Shown in pieces: positions 35,978-44,939 of a DNA stretch of 64,000 nt (the first letter of the stretch is position 1; every line of letters starts with the position of its first letter). The stretch is taken from the NCBI RefSeq assembly GCF_003663845.1, contig NZ_RCCA01000001.1, positions 3,968,001 through 4,032,000 on the forward strand, read 5' to 3'. Below the pieces are notes generated by a model. It was given only the letters and a program-made list of their open reading frames with translations. It ran no database searches and was not told the DNA's origin. The stretch comes from Chryseobacterium sp. 7. GTDB taxonomy: Bacteria > Bacteroidota > Bacteroidia > Flavobacteriales > Weeksellaceae. Both the position numbers and the translations under genes were made by a program.

Positions 35978-36298
35978 ATGAAAAATTATATCGAAAAAGG
36001 AGAGTTTCTCCACACTGTTTTAGAAGATACTGTAAAAGGAGGAGATCTGGTGATCAAAGAAGACACCATAGGGGTAGCCGTTTCAGATGGGAACGGAATA
36101 GATCTATGCGCTATAGCCGTTGAGGGAGTCTTTGAACTTCCTAAAGCTACAGGGGTCGCTTTGAGTCAGGGGAAAAAAGCATACTTCATTTCTGCTGACA
36201 AAACCGTTACCGGCGTGGCTTCAGGCAATACACTCATCGGCTACGTTTGGGAAACTGCTGATGCCACTAACCCTGTAGTAAGAGTGAAAATTGGATAA
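35978..36298 (+). CDS. Capsid cement-like protein, DUF2190-like
   Basis: This 106-residue, beta-rich protein directly after the capsid gene has the typical sequence of phage DUF2190 proteins (FLHTVLEDTVKGGDLV, IGYVWETADA). Members decorate or stabilise the shell. Confidence 0.72.
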   Translation: MKNYIEKGEFLHTVLEDTVKGGDLVIKEDTIGVAVSDGNGIDLCAIAVEGVFELPKATGVALSQGKKAYFISADKTVTGVASGNTLIGYVWETADATNPVVRVKIG

Positions 36299-36626
36299 TG
36301 TATTCGACTCCTTCAAGGCTCAGACATTCGATGTTATCGCAACAACGATGGGATATGATGCCCAGTGCAGAGGAATCACAGCAAGAGTACTTTTCAACCA
36401 TCCCAGTGAAAATGAAAAGCTCTCCGAACATAATTATGATTATGACCGTCCTACTTTAGAATTTAAAGTAAATGACTGGGAAGGAATCCGGGAAGCTATT
36501 GAACGAAAAGAAGATGTTCTGATCACCCTCAGAGAAAAAGAGTATTACGCTATGAAAATCATAGGCGATGATCGTATAGCCCAAGATGGAGACACCTATA
36601 AAGTACTACTAGAAGAAGCATCATGA
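36291..36626 (+). CDS. Head-tail connector-like protein
   Basis: This 111-residue protein starts at TTG 36291, overlapping the cement gene by 8 bases; the first in-frame ATG would be 19 codons later. Size and place (after the capsid, before the Gp37-like gene) fit a head-tail attachment protein of the FII/gp10 type. No strong motif. Confidence 0.55.
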   Translation: MDNVFDSFKAQTFDVIATTMGYDAQCRGITARVLFNHPSENEKLSEHNYDYDRPTLEFKVNDWEGIREAIERKEDVLITLREKEYYAMKIIGDDRIAQDGDTYKVLLEEAS

Positions 36627-37081
36627 ATTACCAGGCAGTAGAATCAGAACTCGCACATCAGCTGGAAGCAAATACAGATTTATCTGCAATAGCAGATATT
36701 ACAGTACTTCCGGAAGATATTGCACAATACAAAATACCGGTTGTGAATGGTTTAGTGACCGTTGTTTTTATGAGTGAAATCTTTGATAAAAATCAAAGTA
36801 TCGGCCCAATATCACAACACAGCACCGCGACCTTTACTATCAGCATTCAATCCAGAAGATTAAGAGGTCCAAAAGGAGTTTACAGCATTTCAGAACTCAT
36901 CAAGCAGTCCTTGATGGGGTTTACCCCTACAGATTGCGGAGCGGTTTCTTTAGGGGATTTTGCTTATGTAAACTACCAGAATGATGTCTGGGAATATTCC
37001 CTGTCAGTAGCATGCAGATCACTCAGAACACAAATCCTCCCCCACTCTGTTGATCCTCCGCTAACGGATCAACCGGTATAG
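36623..37081 (+). CDS. Tail protein, Mu Gp37/DUF1834-like
   Basis: This 152-residue protein overlaps the connector gene by 4 bases. Its place just before the sheath and its features (VLPEDIAQYKIPVVNGLVTV, TFTISIQSRRLRG) suit the Mu gp37-type family, which acts in tail end or head-tail joining. Confidence 0.6.
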   Translation: MNYQAVESELAHQLEANTDLSAIADITVLPEDIAQYKIPVVNGLVTVVFMSEIFDKNQSIGPISQHSTATFTISIQSRRLRGPKGVYSISELIKQSLMGFTPTDCGAVSLGDFAYVNYQNDVWEYSLSVACRSLRTQILPHSVDPPLTDQPV

Positions 37082-37102
37082 GATCAACCCGAATAATGAC
37101 AT

Positions 37103-37264
37103 ATGAAAAAGTACATCTATAAAGGTCTTGTTAAAACGACACTTGGCGGCTATATTGTTGTTCCAGGCTCAGTCATTGAGCTCTCAGAAAAAGACGAAAG
37201 AGTAAAAAGTCTCCTGGCACAGGGACTTTTAGAATTAGTAGAAACCAAAAAACAAACAAAATAA
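37103..37264 (+). CDS. Short conserved tail gene, DUF2635/Mu gp38-like
   Basis: A 53-residue frame from ATG 37103 to TAA 37264 ends one base before the sheath ATG. It encodes a small basic protein with a beta-hairpin-like centre (GGYIVVPGSVIELSEKDERV). In Mu-type tails a short protein of this kind (gp38) stands right before the sheath gene. Position, spacing and sequence type all fit. Confidence 0.65.
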   Translation: MKKYIYKGLVKTTLGGYIVVPGSVIELSEKDERVKSLLAQGLLELVETKKQTK

Positions 37265-37265
37265 T

Positions 37266-38681
37266 ATGGCAGCAAATTATCTTCACGGGGTAGAAACACT
37301 CGAAATGAAACAGGGCACCAGGACCATACAGGTGGTCAAATCGGCCGTAATAGGTCTGGTGGGTACTGCCCCGTCGGGTGAAAAAAACACCCCTATTCTG
37401 GTGAATTCAGAGAAAGATGCAGCGCAATTTGGAAGTACAATATCCGGATTTTCTATTCCCGGAGCTTTAGAGGCTATTTTCAATCAGGGAGCCGGAACAG
37501 TCATCGTGGTCAATGTTTTTGATCAGACCAGACATACCACACCGGTAACCGATGAGTCGTTGAAAGTAGAAGACAGAGCCCTTAAATTAACCTACCCTCC
37601 CCTGGATACGGTCATCATAAAAGATGCTGACGGAAACCCCGCAGACTATGTGCAGGATATTGATTACAGCATCGATCCTTTTGGAAACTTCAAGGCATTG
37701 ACTCCCCGTATTGCAGATGGAATATTTATCAAATTTTCCTACAAAAGACTCGATGAAACTAAAATTACGGCCGGCGATATCATCGGGGAGATCAACCCCG
37801 CAACCGACCAGAGAACCGGACTCAAATGCCTGGAACTTGCTTACAATCTTTTCGGGTTTTCTCCAAAAATTATCATTACCCCTACCTTTTCCGATGACAA
37901 GACCGTGGCAGCAGAGCTTATTTCCACCGCTGAAAAACTACGGGCCATATGCTATTTGGATGCTCCCTATGCCACGACCGTGCAACAAGCCATTGAAGGT
38001 AGAGGACCAGAAGGAACCATTAACTTTAACACCTCCAGTAGTAGAGCACAGCTCCTGTATCCCATGCTCAAAACCTATAACACACAAGCCAATTTAGAGG
38101 AATTATTTCCTTATTCAGCCTTCCTGGCAGGGGTGAGAGCTAAAGTGGATCATCAAGAAGGCTATTGGGTGTCGGATTCCAACCATGAAATTAAAGGAAT
38201 TACAGGAATTGAAAGAGAGATCAGTGCCGGTATCTCTAATAGCAGCAGCGATGCTAATCTTTTGAATGAAAAAGGAATTACTACCGTATTTAATTCCTAT
38301 GGCACCGGGTACAGAACATGGGGAAACAGAAGCGCAGCATTTCCTACAGGTACAAGTCCTGATAACTTTATCGCCGTAAGGAGAACAGCAGATGTGATTA
38401 ATGAAAGTATTGAACAGGCATGCCTGCAATTTGTAGACCAGCCCATCACTCAGGGATGGATTGACACCGTCAGGGAAACCGTGAACGCCTTCTTAAGAAC
38501 TCTCCAGGGGCGCGGAGCCATCATAGACGGGGTATGTAAATATTTGCAAGAAGATAATCCCCCAACACAGCTGGCACAGGGACATGTAACATTCTATGTC
38601 GACTTTATGCCGCCAACACCCGCAGAGAGGATTTCCTTTACTTCACTGATCAACATTAATTATCTAAGCTCTTTAAAATAA
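37266..38681 (+). CDS. Tail sheath protein
   Basis: In this 471-residue protein, the conserved N-terminal and C-terminal sheath parts are clear (VKSAVIGLVGTAPSG, then WGNRSAAFP and QGWIDTVRETVNAFLRTLQG). This is the contractile layer, proving a myovirus-type tail. One base after the gp38-like gene; tube gene follows. Confidence 0.93.
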   Translation: MAANYLHGVETLEMKQGTRTIQVVKSAVIGLVGTAPSGEKNTPILVNSEKDAAQFGSTISGFSIPGALEAIFNQGAGTVIVVNVFDQTRHTTPVTDESLKVEDRALKLTYPPLDTVIIKDADGNPADYVQDIDYSIDPFGNFKALTPRIADGIFIKFSYKRLDETKITAGDIIGEINPATDQRTGLKCLELAYNLFGFSPKIIITPTFSDDKTVAAELISTAEKLRAICYLDAPYATTVQQAIEGRGPEGTINFNTSSSRAQLLYPMLKTYNTQANLEELFPYSAFLAGVRAKVDHQEGYWVSDSNHEIKGITGIEREISAGISNSSSDANLLNEKGITTVFNSYGTGYRTWGNRSAAFPTGTSPDNFIAVRRTADVINESIEQACLQFVDQPITQGWIDTVRETVNAFLRTLQGRGAIIDGVCKYLQEDNPPTQLAQGHVTFYVDFMPPTPAERISFTSLININYLSSLK

Positions 38682-38687
38682 TATAAA

Positions 38688-39212
38688 ATGGCTCAAAAAA
38701 TCAAAATCGGAAGACTCACCAACGCCAATATATATGTGGATGGAGGGAGCCTTTTGGGGCGTGTTGAAGAATTTCAATGCCCCACCCTTACTTTCAAGCA
38801 GTCTGAACATAAAGCCTTAGGAATGAATGGTACCATAGAATACTATTCCGGCATCGACAAAATGGAAGGTTCCATGAAATGGACCTCTTATTATCCTGAA
38901 TTTTTAAAGAAAATGGCCAATCCATTTAAGGCCGTAAGAATTCAGGTAAGGGGAAGTTTGGAAGAATACCAGGGCGGAGAAAGAATAGCACAGACTCCTG
39001 CCGTTGTTTTCCTTACCATTCAACCAAAGAATTTTCCCCTCGGAAATTTCCAGCAGCATGATAATGTCGAACTTTCCACAAATTATGGATGTACCTATGT
39101 CAGACTGGAAATTGGAGGAGAAGTCATTACGGAAGTAGATGTAGAAGCCAATATCTTTAAAGTCGATGGAGAAGATCTGTTAGCCGCTTACAGACAAAAT
39201 CTGGGGATTTAA
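38688..39212 (+). CDS. Tail tube protein, FII-like
   Basis: This 174-residue protein of the P2 FII type forms the inner tube of the contractile tail. KMEGSMKWTSYYPEFLKKM is family-typical. A terminator follows, so sheath and tube end a strongly expressed unit. Confidence 0.88.
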   Translation: MAQKIKIGRLTNANIYVDGGSLLGRVEEFQCPTLTFKQSEHKALGMNGTIEYYSGIDKMEGSMKWTSYYPEFLKKMANPFKAVRIQVRGSLEEYQGGERIAQTPAVVFLTIQPKNFPLGNFQQHDNVELSTNYGCTYVRLEIGGEVITEVDVEANIFKVDGEDLLAAYRQNLGI

Positions 39213-39278
39213 TCCCTTTTATTGTCAATATCTGTTTTAGCGTTTTTTATCCTTTTATAACATTGGTTTAAGGAAAAG

Positions 39279-39306
39279 CTTGTCAAATATTTGGCAAGTT
39301 TTTTTT
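39279..39306 (+). terminator. Terminator between tail tube and assembly chaperone
   Basis: An 8-bp stem (CTTGTCAA / TTGGCAAG) with ATAT loop is followed by eight T. It would reduce expression of the chaperone and tape measure against the abundant sheath and tube proteins. Confidence 0.72.
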
Positions 39307-39345
39307 CTGCTTTCTTTCCTAGTTTTGAGCTTTAAACAAAGTATT

Positions 39346-39696
39346 ATGAATAAAGAAATTTTCCCAACAGAGCCCAGCGAGGATGGCTTTTTCTACCAAA
39401 GTGAAGAGGAGAAAAACAGCGGCATATTAACCCGGAAATACGACAACGGAAGTGAAGTAAAACACCTTGAACTCAAGGATGGCCGAAAAGCTTCGGTGAG
39501 AAAGCTCAAAGGCCGGGATTTTGTCGAAACCAAGAAAAGAATGCAAAACGATCCTGCCGGTGATTTTGAAACCATCAATATGAGTGTTGCTACCACCATA
39601 GAGGGGAAACAGCAGCCCCCGGAATTTTATCTCGATGATCTCTTCCAGGATGATTATGCAAAACTCATGATCGCGTTTTCTTCATTAAATTTTTAA
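39346..39696 (+). CDS. Tail assembly chaperone, GpE-like (zero frame)
   Basis: This 116-residue protein is read from ATG 39346, acidic at the N-terminus, with a helical middle (KGRDFVETKKRMQNDPAGDF). Its place between tube and tape measure is that of the P2 E / lambda G chaperone. The gene ends TTA AAT TTT TAA; bases 39687-39693 form a slippery A AAT TTT for a -1 shift into the next frame. Confidence 0.75.
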   Translation: MNKEIFPTEPSEDGFFYQSEEEKNSGILTRKYDNGSEVKHLELKDGRKASVRKLKGRDFVETKKRMQNDPAGDFETINMSVATTIEGKQQPPEFYLDDLFQDDYAKLMIAFSSLNF

Positions 39697-39839
39697 TAGG
39701 GCTCAGGGAAATAGCCTTTACAGCGCACTTCTATGGCATATCACCATTAGAGGTAGAACAGTGGTACAGCCGGGAGATATACCTTTATTATAGAGAAGCG
39801 GTAGCCATTCATAATACCTTAAACTCTATCGAAGAATGA
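39693..39839 (+). CDS. Tail assembly chaperone extension, GpE'-like (-1 frame)
   Basis: After a -1 shift at A AAT TTT the reading continues for 48 codons without a stop (starting LIGLREIAFTAHFYGISPLE) and ends in TGA overlapping the tape measure ATG. There is no start codon of its own near the front. This is the usual E/E' arrangement: a long and a short chaperone that coat the tape measure and recruit tube subunits. Confidence 0.82.
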   Translation, partial: LIGLREIAFTAHFYGISPLEVEQWYSREIYLYYREAVAIHNTLNSIEE

Positions 39840-42016
39840 ATCATGCAGCAACCGCCGTAACCCTTTTACTCAGAGCCGATATTTCAGGCGCAGAGTCCGC
39901 CATCAGACAACTTGACAGATCTTTCTCCGGCACATTAAGCAGAATCAATGCACAGGGACAATCCTTGATCAATAAGGGGAAGAAAATGCAGGAGGCAGGC
40001 CTTTCCAACATGGCCGGAGGTGCTGCCATGCTCGCTCCATTAGGTTTAGCCGTAAAACAGTCCATAGAATTAGAATCAAAAATTGCCGATGTGGCCAAGG
40101 TAACCAATGATGATTTTGGAAGTAAAGGGTTTGCTGAATTAACCCATAATGCCATCGCTGTTTCTAATCTATACGGAGGGGCTGCTACCAGTGTAGCAGA
40201 ACTCATGGCCGAATTGGCAGCAGGAGGCGTGGCCAAAAAAGAAATTGATGGAGTGGCCAGGTCTGCCAGTAAGATTTCTTTCGCCTTTGACATGGCAGCA
40301 GGTGAGGCCGCCAAAGGCTATATGGTCATTAAAAATGCCATGGGCATTACCCTAAAAGAAACCGATGCCGTAATGGATGCCATGAACGCCGCCACCAACA
40401 AATTTGGAGGTAAAGCTTCCAATTTAGTGACTTTTATGGCCAAGGGCGGAGCCTCTGTAGCCAGTACATTAAAAGTTTCAGGAACTCATATGCAGGCCTT
40501 CGGGAATGCCCTGCAGGTTGTAGGACAAAGCGGTGAAGAGTCCGCAACCATTATGAAAAGATTCCAAAAAGCCATCATGGGAAATAAGGAGCTAAGCGCT
40601 ATGTTTAATAAAGCAGGCGGCGGAGCTAAAGGACTCATCGCTATTTTGGAAAAAGCCAAAGCCAGCGGAAATGCCTTTAGCTGGCTCAATAAAAGAGATG
40701 TCGGTGAATACAGTAACGCTGTAGCTCAATTAGCAGCCAATATGGATACAGCAACCGGAGTCAGAAATCAGCTCAACTTTCTCTCTAAAAATTCCAATGT
40801 GACAGGCAGTGTTCAAAAAGAAGCCCAGAACCGCTTAAAAACAACAGGTGCACAACTGGAAATCCTAAAGCAGCAAACCATCAATGCCGGTATTAAAATA
40901 GGAGGCGCTTTATTACCCTCCCTAATGAAGCTGGCTCAGGCTGCAAAACCATTCATAGACAACCTTTCTAAATGGATAACAGAAAATCCTAAATTAGTAG
41001 AGGGTATTGTAAAAACCATTGCAGCCATTGCCGCTCTAAAGATAGGAGTCGGCGCCTTACAATTTGGACTTGGCAGTACGATCACCACGATAGGAAAATT
41101 TATCACTGGCGGAAGTAAGGCCCTAGGTGCCATTTCTAAGTTTTCCTCAACAATAGGACCGCACATCGGTAAAACTTTCACCGTAGTGGGCAGAGTTTTT
41201 ACCGCCATAGGACCCGCCGCTATCAAAGCAGCTATGGGTCTGGGAAAAGCATTCAGGGTTATTGGGATCGCTTTTTCAGCAGTATCAAAATTACTCATCG
41301 CAAATCCCTGGATACTTGCCATTACAGCCATTGCAGCAGGTGCATACCTTATTTATAAAAACTGGGATAAGATCTCCACCTGGTTTTCTAAATTATGGAC
41401 CAGGGTAACCGCTATTTTCCGATCCTATATTAAACTCATAACAGCCCTGCTCATAAAATTTACGCCTGCCGGACTGATCTATAAACATTGGGATAAGATA
41501 AAAGCATGGTTCTCCTCACTCTGGGGCACTCTAAAAGAACTCTTTAATAAAGGACTGGAAGGCATTAAATTTTTATTTTTGAATTTCACCCCGCAGGGGC
41601 TGATCTACAAACACTGGTCTCCCATTACTGCTTTTTTCCAGAAGTTATGGGACAAGGTCAAAGAGATATTCGCTAAAGCGATCAGTTGGATAAAAAATTC
41701 TGCAATAGGACAATTAATCAGTAAGATGTTAAGTGGCCTGCAAGGAGCCGTGAGCAGTACCCGTTCCGCTCTTGATTACGCCTCAAAAAATTCTCTGGAC
41801 GCAACAATTAATCATGTGGGAGGCGCCAAAGGGCTCCCTCAACCCAAATCGTATGCCCGAAATCTAAACAGCAGCATGAGCTTCGCACCGGTGATTAATA
41901 TAAGCGGCAGTATGGATCAGATCACCCAACAAAAACTGACCGCTCAGATGCGTAGAGATTTTGAAAAGCAAATGGCAGACTACAGTCACGGACAAAAAAG
42001 AAAAGGATTCGCATGA
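39836..42016 (+). CDS. Tail tape measure protein
   Basis: This 726-residue protein has Ala/Gly-rich coiled regions, a TP901-type core (about 60-330, LNHA-free helical repeats with MKRFQKAIMGNKE) and hydrophobic segments in the middle (about 395-500). Three WxKI-type repeats follow (NWDKISTWFSKLW, HWDKIKAWFSSLW, HWSPITAFFQKLW). Its length sets the tail length; it is on the short side. ATGA overlaps with both neighbours. Confidence 0.88.
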   Translation: MNHAATAVTLLLRADISGAESAIRQLDRSFSGTLSRINAQGQSLINKGKKMQEAGLSNMAGGAAMLAPLGLAVKQSIELESKIADVAKVTNDDFGSKGFAELTHNAIAVSNLYGGAATSVAELMAELAAGGVAKKEIDGVARSASKISFAFDMAAGEAAKGYMVIKNAMGITLKETDAVMDAMNAATNKFGGKASNLVTFMAKGGASVASTLKVSGTHMQAFGNALQVVGQSGEESATIMKRFQKAIMGNKELSAMFNKAGGGAKGLIAILEKAKASGNAFSWLNKRDVGEYSNAVAQLAANMDTATGVRNQLNFLSKNSNVTGSVQKEAQNRLKTTGAQLEILKQQTINAGIKIGGALLPSLMKLAQAAKPFIDNLSKWITENPKLVEGIVKTIAAIAALKIGVGALQFGLGSTITTIGKFITGGSKALGAISKFSSTIGPHIGKTFTVVGRVFTAIGPAAIKAAMGLGKAFRVIGIAFSAVSKLLIANPWILAITAIAAGAYLIYKNWDKISTWFSKLWTRVTAIFRSYIKLITALLIKFTPAGLIYKHWDKIKAWFSSLWGTLKELFNKGLEGIKFLFLNFTPQGLIYKHWSPITAFFQKLWDKVKEIFAKAISWIKNSAIGQLISKMLSGLQGAVSSTRSALDYASKNSLDATINHVGGAKGLPQPKSYARNLNSSMSFAPVINISGSMDQITQQKLTAQMRRDFEKQMADYSHGQKRKGFA

Positions 42017-42864
42017 TATTTCAATTAGGCAATAAAGAATTTTCAGGACTTTACGCCCCGGAAGCATGGTCTTATTCCGGAAACGAGGCCGTGCTCTCCC
42101 AGTATGATTTGATAGGCTCCAAGCCAAGGCTACAATTGGGGAGTGAAACCCTGGAAGAATTATCCCTACAGCTCACTTTAAGAGCTGATTTCTGTAATAT
42201 CAATCAGGAATTACAGGATTTTGAAACCTGGAAAAGCACAGGAGAAATATTACCGCTGATATTAGGCAATGGGGAGTATATCAACGATTTTGTACTCAAA
42301 TCCGCAGCGAAGACCATCTCGCAGACTTTCAGCGATGGCTCCCCTGTTGAGATTCAGGTTTCCCTGTCTCTTTTGGAAGTCGCTAATGATCCTGATAAGA
42401 AAAAAATCAATGCAAGGAAAAATGCACGCGCTGTTGGAGATAAACAGCAGATCAATACACTTCCTCCACAACCCAAAACCTCAGAAGCACAGGCCCATAA
42501 AGCACTCATGGATGCCCAGTTAAAAGCATGGCAGGCCGCTGAAACAGCCAATCAAACCCTCCAGATGGACAATCCCGCTTCTTTATTTGACAAAGTTAAA
42601 AACACTCTCGATCAGGCGCAGAATAACATGACCAAAGCAATCGATGCTATTTCCCAAACCCGGCAGCAGATCCATAATGCCGCCGGTATTATTTCAGCCC
42701 TTAAAGAGTCTATGGCTCAGCTCACAGAGGTTAAAAGTTTAATGAAAGAGCCTTTTAAACCAGAAGAGGTAAAAGTTTCTGTTTTGAATGTAAAGAACGG
42801 AATCAGAGCAGTGAATATCGCTTCTGCTGTATTCACTAATGATATTATTCTAAGAAAAATATAA
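42013..42864 (+). CDS. Tail protein, GpU-like with helical extension
   Basis: In this 283-residue protein, residues 1-120 match the P2 GpU type (MIFQLGNKEFSGLYAPEAW, LPLILGNGEYIND). A charged, Gln/Ala-rich helical extension follows. Family members are usually about 130-160 residues, so the extension is unusual. From about codon 167 on it aligns to the partial gene at 2-355. Confidence 0.75.
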   Translation: MIFQLGNKEFSGLYAPEAWSYSGNEAVLSQYDLIGSKPRLQLGSETLEELSLQLTLRADFCNINQELQDFETWKSTGEILPLILGNGEYINDFVLKSAAKTISQTFSDGSPVEIQVSLSLLEVANDPDKKKINARKNARAVGDKQQINTLPPQPKTSEAQAHKALMDAQLKAWQAAETANQTLQMDNPASLFDKVKNTLDQAQNNMTKAIDAISQTRQQIHNAAGIISALKESMAQLTEVKSLMKEPFKPEEVKVSVLNVKNGIRAVNIASAVFTNDIILRKI

Positions 42865-43085
42865 TGGCTGATACCATTCAATATATTACGCAAGATGGAG
42901 AGAGATGGGATTCCATTTCCTGGAAAATGTATGGAACCGTGAGAGAAATTCCACGATTAATTTCTGCTAATCCCCAGGTGCCCATTTCCGAAAGACTAAA
43001 AGCAGGTACAGTGCTGGTGGTTCCGGTGCTGGAAAGTTACAACCTCAAAACCGATAAAGACCAATTACCGCCATGGAAACAATAG
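42864..43085 (+). CDS. Tail protein X-like (LysM-like)
   Basis: This 73-residue protein is of the P2 gpX type. It starts at ATG in TAATG (1-base overlap with the GpU-like gene) and ends inside the start of the hub gene. It has a normal start codon, unlike the prophage 1 copy (355-576). Confidence 0.8.
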   Translation: MADTIQYITQDGERWDSISWKMYGTVREIPRLISANPQVPISERLKAGTVLVVPVLESYNLKTDKDQLPPWKQ

Positions 43086-44128
43086 ATCAGATATACATCA
43101 AAGTACTCTATAATGGTAAAAACATTACCGCAGATGTAAGCAAAAGCCTCATGTCTTTGGGGTATACCGATCATATGTCCCAAGCCGACACCCTGGATAT
43201 TTCCCTGGAAGATTCACAGGGTAAATGGCAATCTGAGTGGTATCCGGAGAAAGGAGCCACAATTACCGCTCAAATCGGGATTTTAGGAGCTGAGGTCTTA
43301 GATTGCGGAACCTTTGAAATTGATGAGATTGAATTGTACGGCAGCCCCGATGCTGTCAATATACGCTGTATCGCAGCCGGATTTAAACAGGGACAGAAAA
43401 GAACCTTAAAAAGTCATGTTCACGAAAAGAAAACCCTTTCTCAGATCGTGCATACCATTGCCGCAGATTTAGGGTTGAAAGTCATTGGCACTATCGGTAA
43501 TATAACAGTAGACAGGCTCGTTCAGCAGAAAAAAGGAAACCTGACCATGCTCAAAAAACTCGCTTCCAGATACGGCTATACCTTCAATGTCAGGGACCAG
43601 AATTTAATTTTTATTAAAAATCAAGAGCTCGAGAGTAAACAGGCCGTAGCCTATTTCGATAAAACCGATCTGATCAGCTTCTCTTTAACCGATAGAACTT
43701 TTGGTACCTATAGCTCCGCATCTATCAGATTTCACAATCCGGAAGCAGGAGCCATTATTGAGTACAAGACCTCTGAGGGAGGACTCCCTAATTCAGATGA
43801 TATCCTGCATTTAGAACAGAGCGTAGATAGTATCGAGCAGGCACAGCAGATCACAAAATCAGCCCTCCGGGAAGCGAATAAAATGCAGCAATCAGGAAAT
43901 ATTTCCCTTCCCGGATCTGTGGTTCTGATAAGCGGCAATATCATTTCCCTGCGTCGCCTGGGAAGACTTTCCGGGGGTTACCTGATCAAAAGTGCTTCTC
44001 ATACCTTGAGCAGTACCAGCGGCTGGCTGGTAGATGCAGAGGTCTATAAAGTAGGATGTAAGGAGGAGCTAGAAAAACAGACCGAAAAAAATACCCCGAA
44101 AAAAAATAAAAAAAACAGCAGCCAGTAA
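43073..44128 (+). CDS. Baseplate hub protein, GpD-like, copy 2
   Basis: This 351-residue protein has the same layout as 564-1619: VgrG-like hub with lysine-rich end. Differences to copy 1 are scattered, with a small cluster around residues 140-145 (IGTIGNITVD here, IGNVSQVKVE there). Confidence 0.85.
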   Translation: METIDQIYIKVLYNGKNITADVSKSLMSLGYTDHMSQADTLDISLEDSQGKWQSEWYPEKGATITAQIGILGAEVLDCGTFEIDEIELYGSPDAVNIRCIAAGFKQGQKRTLKSHVHEKKTLSQIVHTIAADLGLKVIGTIGNITVDRLVQQKKGNLTMLKKLASRYGYTFNVRDQNLIFIKNQELESKQAVAYFDKTDLISFSLTDRTFGTYSSASIRFHNPEAGAIIEYKTSEGGLPNSDDILHLEQSVDSIEQAQQITKSALREANKMQQSGNISLPGSVVLISGNIISLRRLGRLSGGYLIKSASHTLSSTSGWLVDAEVYKVGCKEELEKQTEKNTPKKNKKNSSQ

Positions 44129-44181
44129 GTTTTAATGATAATAAAGCCAACTGGAGAATCCTTAAAAAATTGACCACCACA

Positions 44182-44667
44182 ATGCTAAAATTCGGATTTA
44201 TAACAGAAATAGACCACGCTAAAGGGTGTGTCAGAGTGAACTTTGCCAGCGATCAGATCGTCAGCAATCCCCTGCCGGTATCTGTACCGGCTTCAAAAAA
44301 AGATAAATACACATTCCCATTTTCAATCAATGAGCAGGTATGGTGCCTGATGGATGAAAACTGTGAATTCGGAGTCGTGGGCGGTGCCATCTATTCCCAG
44401 AAAGATTTCCCGCCACAAGGAGCCCGTGAAGATAAGCTCATCACAGAAATGAACGATGGTACATTTAGACTGGAAATCGATAAAGCAAGCGGGAAATTCA
44501 AGATCAGCAATCCGGATGTTAGTTTTAAGGAATTGTTTGAGGATTTAAAATTACTCATTCAAAACCTCAAAGTCAAAACATCCTCAGGACCCAGCGTAGG
44601 ACTCCTGCCCGATACCATAGAGCGGTTAAACCAGTTCGAACAGAAATACGAAAAAATACTATCCTGA
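44182..44667 (+). CDS. Baseplate spike protein, GpV-like, copy 2
   Basis: This 161-residue protein is nearly identical to 1670-2155. The upstream TTG here is followed by ACC instead of GCC, which favours ATG 44182 as the start. Confidence 0.8.
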   Translation: MLKFGFITEIDHAKGCVRVNFASDQIVSNPLPVSVPASKKDKYTFPFSINEQVWCLMDENCEFGVVGGAIYSQKDFPPQGAREDKLITEMNDGTFRLEIDKASGKFKISNPDVSFKELFEDLKLLIQNLKVKTSSGPSVGLLPDTIERLNQFEQKYEKILS

Positions 44668-44888
44668 TGCCATTAGATAAAAATACATTAAAAACCGAAA
44701 TTAAAGCCATTCTATCCGATATGGAAAACAAAGAAACGGACAGCAAAGAAGAATTCGCCCAAAGACTTTCAGAGGCTATTGATGCATTTGTTAAGAGCGC
44801 TACGGTAACCATTGCTGCAGGAATTCCGGTAACAACCTCCGGCGGATCGGGCTCTACTTCAGGGGAAGGAGCTGGAACCATCTCCTAA
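44667..44888 (+). CDS. Small baseplate-region protein, copy 2
   Basis: This is a 73-residue homologue of 2155-2376 with a few changes in the Gly/Ser-rich end. Family unknown. Confidence 0.6.
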   Translation: MPLDKNTLKTEIKAILSDMENKETDSKEEFAQRLSEAIDAFVKSATVTIAAGIPVTTSGGSGSTSGEGAGTIS

Positions 44889-44939
44889 AGGCAAATATTC
44901 AGCAAAAATTTTCCCGGCACAAGACATTAAGTTTGCCCT

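Noticed and set aside
39280..39345. Extension of the chaperone gene to an earlier start
   Set aside because: It would run through the terminator hairpin and T-run; ATG 39346 is the sensible start.
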